Origin: Rhodobacter sp.
Lineage (GTDB): Bacteria > Pseudomonadota > Alphaproteobacteria > Rhodobacterales > Rhodobacteraceae
Reading direction: 5' to 3'
DNA: 64,000 bases
Assembly (NCBI GenBank): GCA_027490955.1
Contig: JAIXXB010000019.1
Coordinates: 124,001 to 188,000 of the forward strand
Shown: piece by piece, positions 9,673 through 18,362 of the stretch
Layout of the letters: each line of letters begins with the position of its first letter
Position numbering within the stretch: position 1 is the first letter of the stretch
Made by a program: the position numbers and the translations under genes
Notes under the pieces: generated by a model
Told to the model about the DNA's origin: nothing
Database searches by the model: none
What the model saw: the letters and a program-made list of their open reading frames with translations, nothing else

Positions 9673-10869
9673 TTATTCTGCGGCGATGCGGGTGGCATCG
9701 CTGTGGGCGGCGGCGTAAACCTCTTGCGCGGCGGCCACGCCTGACCCAAAGGTGATCTTGGCCCCAGCGGCCACCATCGACAGTTCGGCCAGTGCCACAG
9801 CGGTCAGGCACATGCCTTCGTTGCAATGGCCAATATGGCCGATGCGAAACACCTTGCCCGCCAGCGGCCCAAGGCCCGAACCAAAGCTTGCGTTATAGCG
9901 GTCATAGCCGATGCGGATCACATCGCGCGCATCCACGCCTTCGGGGGTGCGGATGGCGGTGACAGTGTCAGAATAATGGGCAGGGCTTTCGGCACATAAA
10001 TCCAGCCCCCATGCCTTTACCGCCGCGCGCACACCTGCGCCAAGGCGGCGGTGGCGGGCGATGACATTATCCAGCCCTTCGGCCATCATCTGATCCAGCG
10101 ATGCGCGCAGCGCATGCAGCAGCTGAACAGGCGGCGTATAGGGGAAATAGCCTGTCTCATTGTTCTTCAACTGGTCGGAAAATTCAAAAAACGCACGGCG
10201 CATGGTGGCGGTTTGGCTGGCCTTTAGCGCCTTTTGGCTGACACCCAAAATCCCCAAACCGGGGGGCATCATCATGCCTTTTTGGCTGCCCGTCACGGCC
10301 AGATCAACGCCCCAGCCATCCATATCAAAAGGAATACAACCAATCGAGGACACGCCATCCAAAAACAAAAGCGCGTCATGAAACGACTCGTCCAGCGCGC
10401 GGCGCAGCGCCGCCACATCCGAGGCCACGCCCGTTGCCGTTTCATTATGGGTGATGAACACGGCCTTAATCTCGCCCGCAGAATCGGCGGCCAGTTTGCG
10501 CGCAAATTCGCTGATCGGGGCTGCTGCCCCCCATGGCACATCGATCAGATCAACCTTCAGGCCCAAACGCTCGGCCATCTGGGCCCAAAGCATCGAAAAC
10601 TGCCCATGGCGCGCCATCAATACCCGATCCCCCGGCGATAGGGTATTGGTGATCGCAGCCTCCCACGCGGCTGTGCCCGACCCCGGAAACAGCATGATAT
10701 GGCCCGATTCGGTGCGGAACAGCGTTTTCAGATCGCGGAAAATGCCCAGATTGGGCGCGCCGTAATCATGGGCGCGGTGATCTTGCATGGTCACATTCAT
10801 AGCCATCCGCACAGGTTCGGGGACGTTGGTCGGGCCAGGAATGAATAGATGGTTAATGCCAGTGCGCAT
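9673..10869 (-). CDS. sga: Serine-glyoxylate aminotransferase
   Basis: Transfers the amino group of serine to glyoxylate, giving hydroxypyruvate and glycine: the link between malyl-CoA cleavage and the glycine half of the serine cycle. The 398-residue protein starts MRTGINHLFIPGPTNVP. The PLP lysine is Lys197 in AVTGSQKGMMMPPG. GHIMLFPGSGTAAWEAA and HNETATGV are typical of the class V subgroup that includes Sga. A long upstream in-frame extension crosses the promoter region and is rejected. BhcA (aspartate-glyoxylate aminotransferase of the beta-hydroxyaspartate cycle) is a close homologue, but none of its partner genes is here, whereas three serine-cycle genes follow. First gene of the operon, divergent from an ScfR-type regulator. 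Confidence 0.88.
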   Translation of the reverse strand: MRTGINHLFIPGPTNVPEPVRMAMNVTMQDHRAHDYGAPNLGIFRDLKTLFRTESGHIMLFPGSGTAAWEAAITNTLSPGDRVLMARHGQFSMLWAQMAERLGLKVDLIDVPWGAAAPISEFARKLAADSAGEIKAVFITHNETATGVASDVAALRRALDESFHDALLFLDGVSSIGCIPFDMDGWGVDLAVTGSQKGMMMPPGLGILGVSQKALKASQTATMRRAFFEFSDQLKNNETGYFPYTPPVQLLHALRASLDQMMAEGLDNVIARHRRLGAGVRAAVKAWGLDLCAESPAHYSDTVTAIRTPEGVDARDVIRIGYDRYNASFGSGLGPLAGKVFRIGHIGHCNEGMCLTAVALAELSMVAAGAKITFGSGVAAAQEVYAAAHSDATRIAAE

Positions 10870-11016
10870 GATATCCTCCAGATGTGCTGAAGGCTCTCTC
10901 GCATTGCTGAAGCTTTGTGCAAAATGAAAAGCGGTTACGCTGTAAATGCGAAGATTTACAAGTTTGTGAAATTGTAATATTGTAAAGTCTACAAACCTGA
11001 AAATGTGTGCGATGGT
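10870..11016. promoter_or_regulatory. Divergent promoter region of sga operon and ScfR regulator, with candidate operators
   Basis: The 147-bp AT-richer gap holds TTTGTGCAAA at 10914-10923, an inverted repeat TTTACAA (10955-10961) / TTGTAAA (10980-10986), and TTGTA-N5-TACAA at 10980-10994, which ends 22 bp before the regulator ATG. TTTG/CAAA-type half-sites are reminiscent of sites bound by RamB/ScfR-type regulators. Placement between the regulator and the operon suggests autoregulation and control of sga. No confident -35/-10 pair could be assigned. Confidence 0.5.
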
Positions 11017-12414
11017 ATGCAAAAGACATTTATCGGCCCCCATTTGCGCAGGCTGCGGCTGGAACGCGGCGAGACCCAAGGCCAGATGGCGCGGGCGCTG
11101 GGCATTAGCCTGTCTTATGTCAACCTATTGGAAAACAACGAAAGATCGGTCTCGGTTCAGGTGCTGTTGCGCCTGTTCGAAGCCTATGGTGTAGATTGGC
11201 GCGACATTGCCGAAGAGGACAGCACCGCCCAACTGGCCGATATTCGCGCGGTGATGCAAGACCCGCTTTTTGCCGCCACGCGCCCCGATTTGCCGCAATT
11301 GCGCGCGGCCTTTGCCCATTCGCCCAGCCTCGTGCAAAGTTTTCTGGCGCTGTATCGCAGCTATCAGGTGGTGTCAGACCAGTTGCTGTCGCTGATAGAA
11401 AATGACGGCCAGCACCTGACGACAACGCCCGAAGCCGCGGTACATGACGTGTTTCGCCGCAACCGCAACCATTTTCGCGAATTGGAAAGTGCCGCCGAAA
11501 CCTTTTGGCCCGCCCCTGTGGAAAGGGACGAGGTTTATGTCACGCTCAAGCGGCGGTTGCGCGATAAACTGGGCGTGAACGTGCGCCTGTGCCCTGTGGA
11601 AGAGCTGCCCAGTGCCCTGCGGCAATATGATGAAAAACGGCGCGAGATTTTGCTGTCGGAGGCGCTCGATCATCAAAACCGCACCTTCCAATTGGTGCAT
11701 ATGGCAGGGCTTTTGGAACTGCGCGAATTGCTGGACGCCATCACCCAGCGCAGCAATATCACCGACCCGCGCGGCATGGCGCGGCTGCGGGTGGAACTGG
11801 CCAATTATTTCGCCGCCGCTGTGCTGATGCCCTATGATGCCTTTTTGGCCGAGGCGCGGGCCTCGATGTATGATTTTGACCATTTGGCCACGCGATTTGA
11901 CGTCAGTTTCGAACAGGCCTGCCACCGCGCGACCACCTTGCAACGCGAAGGCGCGCAGGGGGTTCCGTTCTTTTTCATGCGCATTGATAAGGGCGGCAAT
12001 GTGACCAAGCGGTTCAACGCATCGGATTTTCACCTTGCCGAATATGGCGGCGCTTGCCCGCGGCTGGATGTGCATACCAGCTTTCGCACGCCCAGCCGCA
12101 TCATCCCGCAATTTGTGGAAATGCCCGATCACAGCCAGTTTTTCGTCTTTTCTCGCACAGTGGATCGCCCAACATGGGAGCGTCACGCGCAAGACAATCG
12201 CCTTGCCGTGGCCATGGGCTGCGCCATCCGCTATGCGCCCGAAATTGGCTATGCCGAAGGGTTTTCCATGACCAATGCCCGCATGACGCAAATCGGGATC
12301 AATTGCCGTATCTGCCCGCGCGCAAGCTGCGATCAGCGCGCCCACCAAGCGGCCATTCAAACCCAGCCCGTCGATGCGCTGCGGCGCGGGGTCACGCGGT
12401 TTGATGTCAGTTAG
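11017..12414 (+). CDS. ScfR/RamB-type XRE transcriptional regulator
   Basis: A 465-residue regulator with an N-terminal helix-turn-helix (about residues 8-62, LRRLRLERGETQGQMARALG then SLSYVNLLENNERS), a central ImmA/IrrE-like region that lacks the HExxH zinc motif, and a C-terminal DUF2083-like region with the cysteines of CRICPRASCDQRA. This is the layout of short-chain fatty acyl-CoA regulators such as PccR, RamB and MccR, which control acyl-CoA and C2 assimilation. The ATG at 11017 is chosen; an in-frame GTG at 11005 is possible. Its divergence from sga-mcl-mtkAB suggests it controls that operon, perhaps sensing an acyl-CoA. That ligand is inference. Confidence 0.85.
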   Translation: MQKTFIGPHLRRLRLERGETQGQMARALGISLSYVNLLENNERSVSVQVLLRLFEAYGVDWRDIAEEDSTAQLADIRAVMQDPLFAATRPDLPQLRAAFAHSPSLVQSFLALYRSYQVVSDQLLSLIENDGQHLTTTPEAAVHDVFRRNRNHFRELESAAETFWPAPVERDEVYVTLKRRLRDKLGVNVRLCPVEELPSALRQYDEKRREILLSEALDHQNRTFQLVHMAGLLELRELLDAITQRSNITDPRGMARLRVELANYFAAAVLMPYDAFLAEARASMYDFDHLATRFDVSFEQACHRATTLQREGAQGVPFFFMRIDKGGNVTKRFNASDFHLAEYGGACPRLDVHTSFRTPSRIIPQFVEMPDHSQFFVFSRTVDRPTWERHAQDNRLAVAMGCAIRYAPEIGYAEGFSMTNARMTQIGINCRICPRASCDQRAHQAAIQTQPVDALRRGVTRFDVS

Positions 12415-12438
12415 CCGCGCAAGCGCAGCGCAAGGTCA

Positions 12439-13608
12439 TCAGGGGCGATAGGCGGCCAGCCGCGCGCAAACCTCGCCCAAGGCTGTGCTGTCCACATTGG
12501 CAAAGGCAATGCGCAATTCGCGCGCGCCTTGCGCATCGCCCTTGGGGCGGAACATCGTGCCGGGCAGGGCCAGCAGCGATGATTTGCCCACCAAATCGCG
12601 CGCCAAATCAGGCGAGGCCAGATCAAACGGGTGGCGGACATAGGCGAAATAGGCACCGCAGCCCAAAAGCTGCCAGCCCTCCACCTGCGCAAAGCCATTT
12701 TGCAGCGCGGCGCGGCGGGCCAAAATCTCGGCCCTCTCGCCTGCCAGCCATTGGCGCAGGTTCTGCATCCCCCACAGGGCGGCGATTTGGCCCAGTTGGG
12801 ACGGGCAGATTGCGATGGTGTCCAAAAACTTTTCGATCTGCAACAGGCGGCTTTCACTGGCAATAATTGCCCCCACGCGGTGGCCTGTCAGCCGGTAGGC
12901 CTTGGAAAAGGAATAAAGTTGGATCAGGCAATCATCCCAATCTGCAGCAAACAAATCATGCGGCGCGCCAGACCTTGCATCGAAATCGCGGTAGGTCTCA
13001 TCAACGATCAAAGCCAGCCCATGCGCGCGCGCCACATCGCGAAAGGCGGTCAGGGTTTCGGCGGGGTATTCTGCGCCTGTGGGGTTATTGGGCGTGACCA
13101 GCACAATCGCGCGGGTGCGCGCGGTGATGGCCGCGCGCGCATCATCGGCCGAAGGGATCATACCCGCGCCCACGGGCAGGGCAATGGCCCCAATCCCCTG
13201 CATATCCAGCCACATTTTGTGGTTGAAATACCATGGGGTTGGCAGAATCACCTCATCCCCCGCGCCAGCCAAGCTGCTGATTGCGGCACAAAAGGCTTGG
13301 TTGCAGCCTTGGGTGATGGCCACTTGGGCGGGCGCGATGGCCCCGCCATAGGCGGCGGAAAACTGCGCGGCCACTTCGGCGCGCAGGGCGGGTAGGCCCA
13401 GCACGGGGCCGTACAGATGGGCATCAGGATTGTGGAGGGCGGCCTCGGCAATCGCTTGGCGCAGGGCCATAGGGGGCAAATCCACAGGGGCGGCTTGGCT
13501 GATATTGATCAGCGGGCGATGCGCGGGGTGGATCACCCCATCCAGCCAACGGCGCGCCTCCATCACAGGGGGGGCATCAGTGTGTAGCAGGGCGGGGTTC
13601 ATCTGCAT
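12439..13608 (-). CDS. Class I/II pyridoxal-phosphate aminotransferase
   Basis: A 389-residue fold-type I aminotransferase. Visible motifs are GVIHPAHRPLINISQAAP near the start, the PLP-contacting VTPNNPTG near residue 172, IVDETYRDF near 202 (Asp contacting the pyridine nitrogen) and the Schiff-base lysine Lys236 in YSFSKAYRLTGHRVG. It resembles aspartate/aromatic-type aminotransferases, but the substrate cannot be told from sequence alone. Its stop lies 24 bp from the convergent regulator's stop. It starts 12 bp downstream of the DUF2127 gene and may share a transcript with it and gpt. Confidence 0.85.
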   Translation of the reverse strand: MQMNPALLHTDAPPVMEARRWLDGVIHPAHRPLINISQAAPVDLPPMALRQAIAEAALHNPDAHLYGPVLGLPALRAEVAAQFSAAYGGAIAPAQVAITQGCNQAFCAAISSLAGAGDEVILPTPWYFNHKMWLDMQGIGAIALPVGAGMIPSADDARAAITARTRAIVLVTPNNPTGAEYPAETLTAFRDVARAHGLALIVDETYRDFDARSGAPHDLFAADWDDCLIQLYSFSKAYRLTGHRVGAIIASESRLLQIEKFLDTIAICPSQLGQIAALWGMQNLRQWLAGERAEILARRAALQNGFAQVEGWQLLGCGAYFAYVRHPFDLASPDLARDLVGKSSLLALPGTMFRPKGDAQGARELRIAFANVDSTALGEVCARLAAYRP

Positions 13609-13620
13609 AGAGGTTTCCCT

Positions 13621-14106
13621 TTAGGCTGAAGTGGCAGGCTGCGGCACAAGCAGGCGATATTCGCGCGCGACAAGGGCGATCATCATCGTATCCAGCGCGG
13701 CCATCAATCCCAAAACGGGCGAGCCGCCCTGTGAAAATTCATAAAACTGATAGGCGACAAAGCCCGCCAGCAGCGCCATGGAAACAGGATAGGCCGCAGG
13801 CCAGCGCCGCGCCAAGGCCAGCACCATGGCCAGTTTCAGCGCGCCATGCCCCATCAGATACAGCGCATAAAAATGCTGCGATTGCAGCGAAAGCACCGCC
13901 AAGAAATGGCCAGAGGCAGCGGCCAGCCTGTCTGCAGAGGCCTCGGTCATTTGAAGCTGCGCCAGCCAAGCCACCACTGCGGTGATGGCGGCGTTGGGGG
14001 TTAGCAAAAGGCCAAGACCTGAAAGCGATTCCGTCAATGCCAGCGTGCCTTTGGCAAGCAGGCTAAGTTCAAAGAGGTAATGCAGCGCCCCGCTGATTTT
14101 GGACAT
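13621..14106 (-). CDS. DUF2127-type membrane protein
   Basis: A 161-residue integral membrane protein with about four hydrophobic segments. HFYALYLMGHGALKLAMV and AAYPVSMALLAGFVAYQFYE resemble the DUF2127 family of small membrane proteins of unknown function. It ends three bases before the gpt start region on the same strand (gpt is upstream at 14110-14613), so it is probably cotranscribed with gpt and the aminotransferase. No function is proposed. Confidence 0.7.
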   Translation of the reverse strand: MSKISGALHYLFELSLLAKGTLALTESLSGLGLLLTPNAAITAVVAWLAQLQMTEASADRLAAASGHFLAVLSLQSQHFYALYLMGHGALKLAMVLALARRWPAAYPVSMALLAGFVAYQFYEFSQGGSPVLGLMAALDTMMIALVAREYRLLVPQPATSA

Positions 14107-14109
14107 GGG

Positions 14110-14613
14110 CTAATCTTTGCCGCGAAACGGCTGGACATATTGCAGCGCCATATCCCATGGAAAGAAAATCCACGTGTCTTGGCTGACCTCGGTGATATAG
14201 GTGTCCACCTGCGGCTTGCCCGATGGTTTGGCATAGACAGTGGCGAAATGCGCCTTGGGATACATTTTGCGCACCAATTCCAGCGTTTTGCCCGAATCGA
14301 CCAGATCATCAACAATCAAAATGCCCGTGCCATCGCCCATCAGATCGGCTTGCGGGGCCTTTGTCATCACCGCATCGCCGCGGTCTTGGTGGGCATAGGA
14401 AATGACAGAAATCGTATCGACCACCCGCACATCCAATTCGCGCGCCACAATCATCGCAGGCACCAGACCGCCGCGCGTGATGCCCACAACTGCCTTCCAC
14501 ACGCCATGATCTGGCCCTTTGCCATCCAGCCGCCATGCCAGTGCGCGCGCATCGCGGTGGATTTGATCCCAACTGACATGGAAGCCTTTTTCATGGGGCA
14601 AACGGTCGATCAT
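14110..14613 (-). CDS. gpt: Xanthine phosphoribosyltransferase Gpt
   Basis: Salvages xanthine (and guanine) to the nucleotide using PRPP. The 167-residue protein has the type I PRTase PRPP loop [17 protein letters not shown] near residues 99-115 and [20 protein letters not shown] near residues 43-62. Length and the C-terminal [11 protein letters not shown] agree with alphaproteobacterial Gpt. It is followed closely by the DUF2127 gene and preceded by a LysE exporter on the same strand. Confidence 0.92.
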   Translation of the reverse strand: MIDRLPHEKGFHVSWDQIHRDARALAWRLDGKGPDHGVWKAVVGITRGGLVPAMIVARELDVRVVDTISVISYAHQDRGDAVMTKAPQADLMGDGTGILIVDDLVDSGKTLELVRKMYPKAHFATVYAKPSGKPQVDTYITEVSQDTWIFFPWDMALQYVQPFRGKD

Positions 14614-14635
14614 AATGGCTCCTTCGTTTGGTGCG

Positions 14636-15250
14636 TTACGTCAGCGCGACGCGGGCCCCCAGCAGGGCCAGCAGCCCGCCAAAGCTGCGGTCGATTACGG
14701 TCTTCAGGCTGATATACCGCGCCCGCGTGGCAGATGTCGAGAAGATGCGCGCCACAAGAATGTTCCAGATTGTTTCATTGGCCATGACCACGGCCAGCAG
14801 CGCGCCATAGGCCCAGATCGGAGTGCCCTGCGGCACTGTGCCAAGGAAGATGGCCGAAAACATCACCGCAGGTTTGGGGTTGGACAATTGGGTGACCAGC
14901 CCAAGGCGAAAGGCCGACAGCGGGCTGCGCGGCAAGGCGCGGGTGTCTTCGGTGTTGAACGGGGTCTTGGCCTGCCGCCAAAGGGTGACACCCATCCATA
15001 TCAGATAGGCCCCACCGCCAATTTTCAGCGCCCATAGCAGGGCAGGGGCTGCGGCGAAAAGGATATTCAGGCCAAACATCGCGGCGCTGGCCCAAAACAC
15101 CGCCCCCGCGCCAATGCCCACCGCCAACATCGCGCCCGTGCGAAACCCTTCCGTCAGGCCCGTGCGCGCGGCCATCAATACGGCAGGGCCGGGCGAGATG
15201 GCGGCAAACAGCGACAGGGCGGCAAAGGCCATAAATGCGGCGATGGTCAT
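14636..15250 (-). CDS. LysE/RhtB family amino-acid exporter
   Basis: A 204-residue inner-membrane protein with about six hydrophobic segments and the family signature [21 protein letters not shown] near the N-terminus, plus [18 protein letters not shown] near residues 120-138. Members export amino acids such as lysine, homoserine or threonine; the substrate is not predictable here. I chose the ATG at 15250, which begins MTIAAFMAF, and rejected a long basic extension. It lies 22 bp upstream of gpt on the same strand and diverges from a small HTH gene. Confidence 0.88.
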   Translation of the reverse strand: MTIAAFMAFAALSLFAAISPGPAVLMAARTGLTEGFRTGAMLAVGIGAGAVFWASAAMFGLNILFAAAPALLWALKIGGGAYLIWMGVTLWRQAKTPFNTEDTRALPRSPLSAFRLGLVTQLSNPKPAVMFSAIFLGTVPQGTPIWAYGALLAVVMANETIWNILVARIFSTSATRARYISLKTVIDRSFGGLLALLGARVALT

Positions 15251-15449
15251 GGCGGTCTCCTTTGCGCGCAATCTGCGCTGGGCGCGGGGCGGGGTAAAGG
15301 GGCAATCTGTGGTCAGCCAAAGGCGGGGCGGCATGACGTGGCCCGCGCGCGCTTGCCCTGCCTGCGGCGCTGTTGGCGCTGGTGGGCGCGGGGCAACGGA
15401 GGCAGGCGGGATCAAGACCCTTCTTAACGTGTTAGGTTCGCACTGCATA

Positions 15450-15469
15450 ATGTAATGCAAACCTTACAT
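15450..15469. promoter_or_regulatory. Candidate operator: inverted repeat before the small HTH gene
   Basis: ATGTAA-N8-TTACAT, with arms at 15450-15455 and 15464-15469, ends 9 bp before the HTH gene's ATG. A looser outer repeat (GTTAGGTT near 15431 and AACCTTAC near 15460) also pairs. The position suits autorepression by the adjacent regulator. Confidence 0.45.
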
Positions 15470-15478
15470 GGGTCGCGA

Positions 15479-15700
15479 ATGAAGAACCATCTGACAACCC
15501 TGCGCGCCGCCCGTGATTGGAGCCAAGTTGACCTTGCGGGCCATCTTGGCGTGTCGCGCCACGCGGTGATGGCAATCGAGGCGGGCAAGCATGACCCCTC
15601 GCTTGCGCTGGCCTTTCGCATCGCGCGGCTGTTCGATTTGCGCATTGAGCAGGTTTTTGAAGACTGCCCCCAAAACCCTTCGCCCCAGCCTAAGGAGTAA
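15479..15700 (+). CDS. Small XRE-type helix-turn-helix regulator
   Basis: A 73-residue protein that is almost entirely one Cro/CI-type helix-turn-helix, with WSQVDLAGHLGVSRHAVMAI as the recognition unit and AGKHDPSLALAFRIARLFDL after it. It resembles the small YozG-type regulators that pair with membrane proteins. The ATG at 15479 gives the usual MKNHLTTLRAARDWSQ start; an in-frame ATG at 15455 lies inside the inverted repeat and is less likely. It ends 3 bp before a 4-TM membrane protein gene, so the two form a small operon. Confidence 0.85.
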   Translation: MKNHLTTLRAARDWSQVDLAGHLGVSRHAVMAIEAGKHDPSLALAFRIARLFDLRIEQVFEDCPQNPSPQPKE

Positions 15701-15703
15701 GCC

Positions 15704-16141
15704 ATGAATACAGAAGTCAACGCGGGCGCAGCGCTGTATCTTGCCAAACAGCGCTGGTTTTGGATGGTCTATGCCATTGCAATGATTGGGTTTGGTATTC
15801 TTGGCGCTGTGATGGGCTTTCCTGTGGGCTATGCTGCAGGAAGCGAGGAGCCAGTGCAGAACTTTGTCTCGGCCCCTATGGCATGGGCCTTGGTGGCTTT
15901 GACGCTGATCGGGTTTTGGGCGTTTAGCTATTTTTACGTCACGCACGCCGACGAGGTTGAAGTGCAGCACAAGTTTTGGGCCAATTCGATCGGGCTGTAT
16001 TTTTATTCCAGTGTTTATACTGCGTGGTTGGCCCTTGATATGCTGGGCGCGGGGCCTGCCGTTGACGGGCTGATCGTGTTCGGCGCGACTTGGGCGGTGC
16101 TTATTCTAGCCTATTTAGCGCGGCGCTATTGGCCCCGTTAG
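15704..16141 (+). CDS. Uncharacterised four-helix membrane protein
   Basis: A 145-residue protein with four clear hydrophobic segments (about residues 19-44, 59-79, 93-112 and 118-138) and no family I can name. It is 3 bp downstream of the small HTH regulator, an arrangement often seen for HTH/membrane-protein pairs of unknown role. Its stop overlaps the stop of the convergent LysE gene by 4 bp. Periplasmic and cytoplasmic loops are short and carry no recognisable catalytic motif. No function is proposed. Confidence 0.75.
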   Translation: MNTEVNAGAALYLAKQRWFWMVYAIAMIGFGILGAVMGFPVGYAAGSEEPVQNFVSAPMAWALVALTLIGFWAFSYFYVTHADEVEVQHKFWANSIGLYFYSSVYTAWLALDMLGAGPAVDGLIVFGATWAVLILAYLARRYWPR

Positions 16142-16746
16142 AGAAGCCCCCACCACAGCCACAGCCCCAGCGCGCCAATCACCGCTGCCGCGAGGCGGTC
16201 GATCACGGGTTTGGCCTGCAGGGCGCGGGCGCGCACCGATGGCGTGGTCAGCGTCATGGCGACGGCGGTAAAGAAGGACAATTCCAGCGTCAGCATCGAC
16301 ACATACACCACCGCACCCGAAGCAAGGGTGAAGGGTTCGGGGAACACCGATAGGAACAGCGATGCGAAGAACAGGATCGGCTTGGGGTTGGATACGTTCA
16401 GCAGATAGCCCGCCCAAAAGCCATTGGCGGCGGCGGCGCCCTCGTTCAGCGGCGTATCGGCCCCGCGCCAGATTTGCCATGCGGTATAGATCAGGTATCC
16501 GCCGCCCAGCAGCGTCATCGCGGTGATCAGCACGGGAAAACGGTGAAAGATAATCCCCAGCCCCAGCATCGATGCCAACACCCAAGAGGTGGCCCCGAAC
16601 CCAAGGCCAAGGCCGAACAAAAGCGCGGGCGCGCGGCCTTGGGCGATTGCCTTTTGGCTGATTGAGACGAGTGCAGGGCCAGGAGTGGCCAGTGCCACCG
16701 CCTGCGCCCCCAAAACCAGCGCAAGCTGAGCAGCGGTGACGGGCAT
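16138..16746 (-). CDS. LysE family amino-acid exporter (second copy)
   Basis: A 202-residue inner-membrane protein of the LysE/RhtB family, with ATPGPALVSISQKAIAQGR near the N-terminus, LLNVSNPKPILFFASLF near residues 113-130 and about six hydrophobic segments. It differs clearly from the exporter at 14636, so the two are not a recent duplication. It starts immediately after the fabI stop, on the same strand, and may be read through from fabI. The substrate is unknown. Confidence 0.88.
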   Translation of the reverse strand: MPVTAAQLALVLGAQAVALATPGPALVSISQKAIAQGRAPALLFGLGLGFGATSWVLASMLGLGIIFHRFPVLITAMTLLGGGYLIYTAWQIWRGADTPLNEGAAAANGFWAGYLLNVSNPKPILFFASLFLSVFPEPFTLASGAVVYVSMLTLELSFFTAVAMTLTTPSVRARALQAKPVIDRLAAAVIGALGLWLWWGLL

Positions 16747-17556
16747 TTATTTCGTCGCGTCGATGTCAGGCGCGTCAACCGCCTTCATGCCCACCACGTG
16801 ATAGCCCGCATCGACATGCAGGTTCTCGCCCGTCGTGCCCGACCCCAAATCGGACAACAGGTACAGCGCAGCCTTGCCCACCTCTTCTTGCGTGACATTG
16901 CGGCGCAGGGGGGAGTTCAACTCGTTCCATTTCATAATATAGCGGAAATCGCCAATGCCGCTTGCGGCCAGTGTTTTGATCGGGCCTGCGGAAATGGCAT
17001 TCACGCGAATACCATCTTTGCCCAAATCTTCGGCCAGATATTTGACCGATGCCTCAAGCCCCGCCTTGGCCACGCCCATGACATTGTAATGTGGCATCAC
17101 CTTTTCCGCGCCATAATAGGTCAGCGTCAGCATGCTGCCGCCATTTGGCATCAGCGCGCTGGCGCGGGCGCAGACAGCGGTAAAGGAATAAACGGAAATA
17201 TCCATCGTCATGGCAAAATTGGCGCGCGATGTGTCCACATAGCGGCCCCGCAATTCGTTTTTGTCGGAAAAGCCAATCGCATGCACCAGAAAATCAATCG
17301 TGCCCCATTTGGCCTGCAACGCAGCAAATAGCGCGTCCATTGACCCCTCGTCCGAGACATCGCATTCGATAAAGGTGTTCATGCCAATCGATTCGGCCAG
17401 CGGTTCGACACGTTTTTTCAGCGCCTCGCCCTGATAGGAAAATGCAATCTCGGCGCCCTGTGCCGCAATCGCCTGCGCAATGCCCCAAGCAATGGATTTG
17501 TCATTGGCCAGCCCCATAATCAGGCCGCGTTTCCCCGCCATCAACCCATTCGCCAT
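16747..17556 (-). CDS. fabI: Enoyl-[acyl-carrier-protein] reductase FabI
   Basis: Reduces trans-2-enoyl-ACP in the last step of each fatty-acid elongation cycle, using NAD(P)H. The 269-residue short-chain dehydrogenase has GLANDKSIAWGIAQA near residue 15 (cofactor site), TLTYYGAEKVMPHYNVMGVAK with Tyr157 and Lys164 as the catalytic pair, and RVNAISAGPIKTLAASGI. These are FabI hallmarks. It diverges from pdxH and is directly followed by a LysE exporter gene. Confidence 0.95.
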   Translation of the reverse strand: MANGLMAGKRGLIMGLANDKSIAWGIAQAIAAQGAEIAFSYQGEALKKRVEPLAESIGMNTFIECDVSDEGSMDALFAALQAKWGTIDFLVHAIGFSDKNELRGRYVDTSRANFAMTMDISVYSFTAVCARASALMPNGGSMLTLTYYGAEKVMPHYNVMGVAKAGLEASVKYLAEDLGKDGIRVNAISAGPIKTLAASGIGDFRYIMKWNELNSPLRRNVTQEEVGKAALYLLSDLGSGTTGENLHVDAGYHVVGMKAVDAPDIDATK

Positions 17557-17631
17557 CTCGTCTTCTCCCGAAATTGTCCTATAACGCTTCTCTAGGGCAT
17601 AGGCCCCACAATCTCAAGTCAGGAGCGCGGT

Positions 17632-18246
17632 TTGGCCAATTCACAAGACAGGACAGGAATTTTCGCAGGCGATGATCCGTTTGACATCGCGCGCCGTTGG
17701 CTGGCCGAGGCCGAGGCGACCGAGCCGAACGACCCCAACGCCATCGCCCTGTCGACAGTTGATGCCAGCGGCATGCCCAATGCGCGCATGGTGCTGCTCA
17801 AAGATATCGAACCTGCAGCCTTTGTATTTTACACCAATTACGGCTCTGCCAAGGCGCGCGAAATTGAAGGCGCGGGCAAAGCTGCCTTTGTGCTGCATTG
17901 GAAATCGCTGCGCCGCCAGATTCGGGTGCGCGGGATCGTCACCCGCGAAGAAGGTGCGGCTGCTGATTCGTATTACGCATCGCGCAGTTTACAATCGCGG
18001 CTGGGTGCTTGGGCGAGTAAACAGTCATCCCAGTTGTCATCGCGCGGTGCGCTGATGGCAGAGGTTGCAAAGCAGACCGCCCTGCATGGCACTGCCCCCA
18101 CAAGGCCCCCTTTTTGGGGGGGATACCGCATCACTCCGCTTGAGATTGAATTTTGGGCCGACGGGCCTTATCGTTTGCATGATCGCTTTCAATGGACTCG
18201 CCCATTGGTTGAAAATCCATGGGAAATCAATCGCCTGTCCCCGTAA
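17632..18246 (+). CDS. pdxH: Pyridoxamine 5'-phosphate oxidase PdxH (TTG start)
   Basis: Oxidises pyridoxamine/pyridoxine 5'-phosphate to pyridoxal 5'-phosphate with FMN. The 204-residue protein shows NPFD-like [56 protein letters not shown] and the C-terminal LHDRFQW and WEINRLSP. It begins with TTG at 17632; the choice is decided by an AGGAG at 17621-17625, six bases upstream, and by the sequence starting at the expected place. It is divergent from fabI. Confidence 0.94.
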   Translation: MANSQDRTGIFAGDDPFDIARRWLAEAEATEPNDPNAIALSTVDASGMPNARMVLLKDIEPAAFVFYTNYGSAKAREIEGAGKAAFVLHWKSLRRQIRVRGIVTREEGAAADSYYASRSLQSRLGAWASKQSSQLSSRGALMAEVAKQTALHGTAPTRPPFWGGYRITPLEIEFWADGPYRLHDRFQWTRPLVENPWEINRLSP

Positions 18247-18362
18247 ATAAAGCTTGCGCTGGATCATTTTTTTGGGATGCTGGCGCAGTAACTATGTTTT
18301 GATTTTAGCGGTTCGATTTAGTTTTGACTTTTCACGACCTTAGCTACGGAAGTTTGCCTTCA

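Noticed and set aside
9673-10869. Sga homologue as BhcA of the beta-hydroxyaspartate cycle
   Set aside because: None of bhcB, bhcC or bhcD is present; the neighbours are serine-cycle genes.
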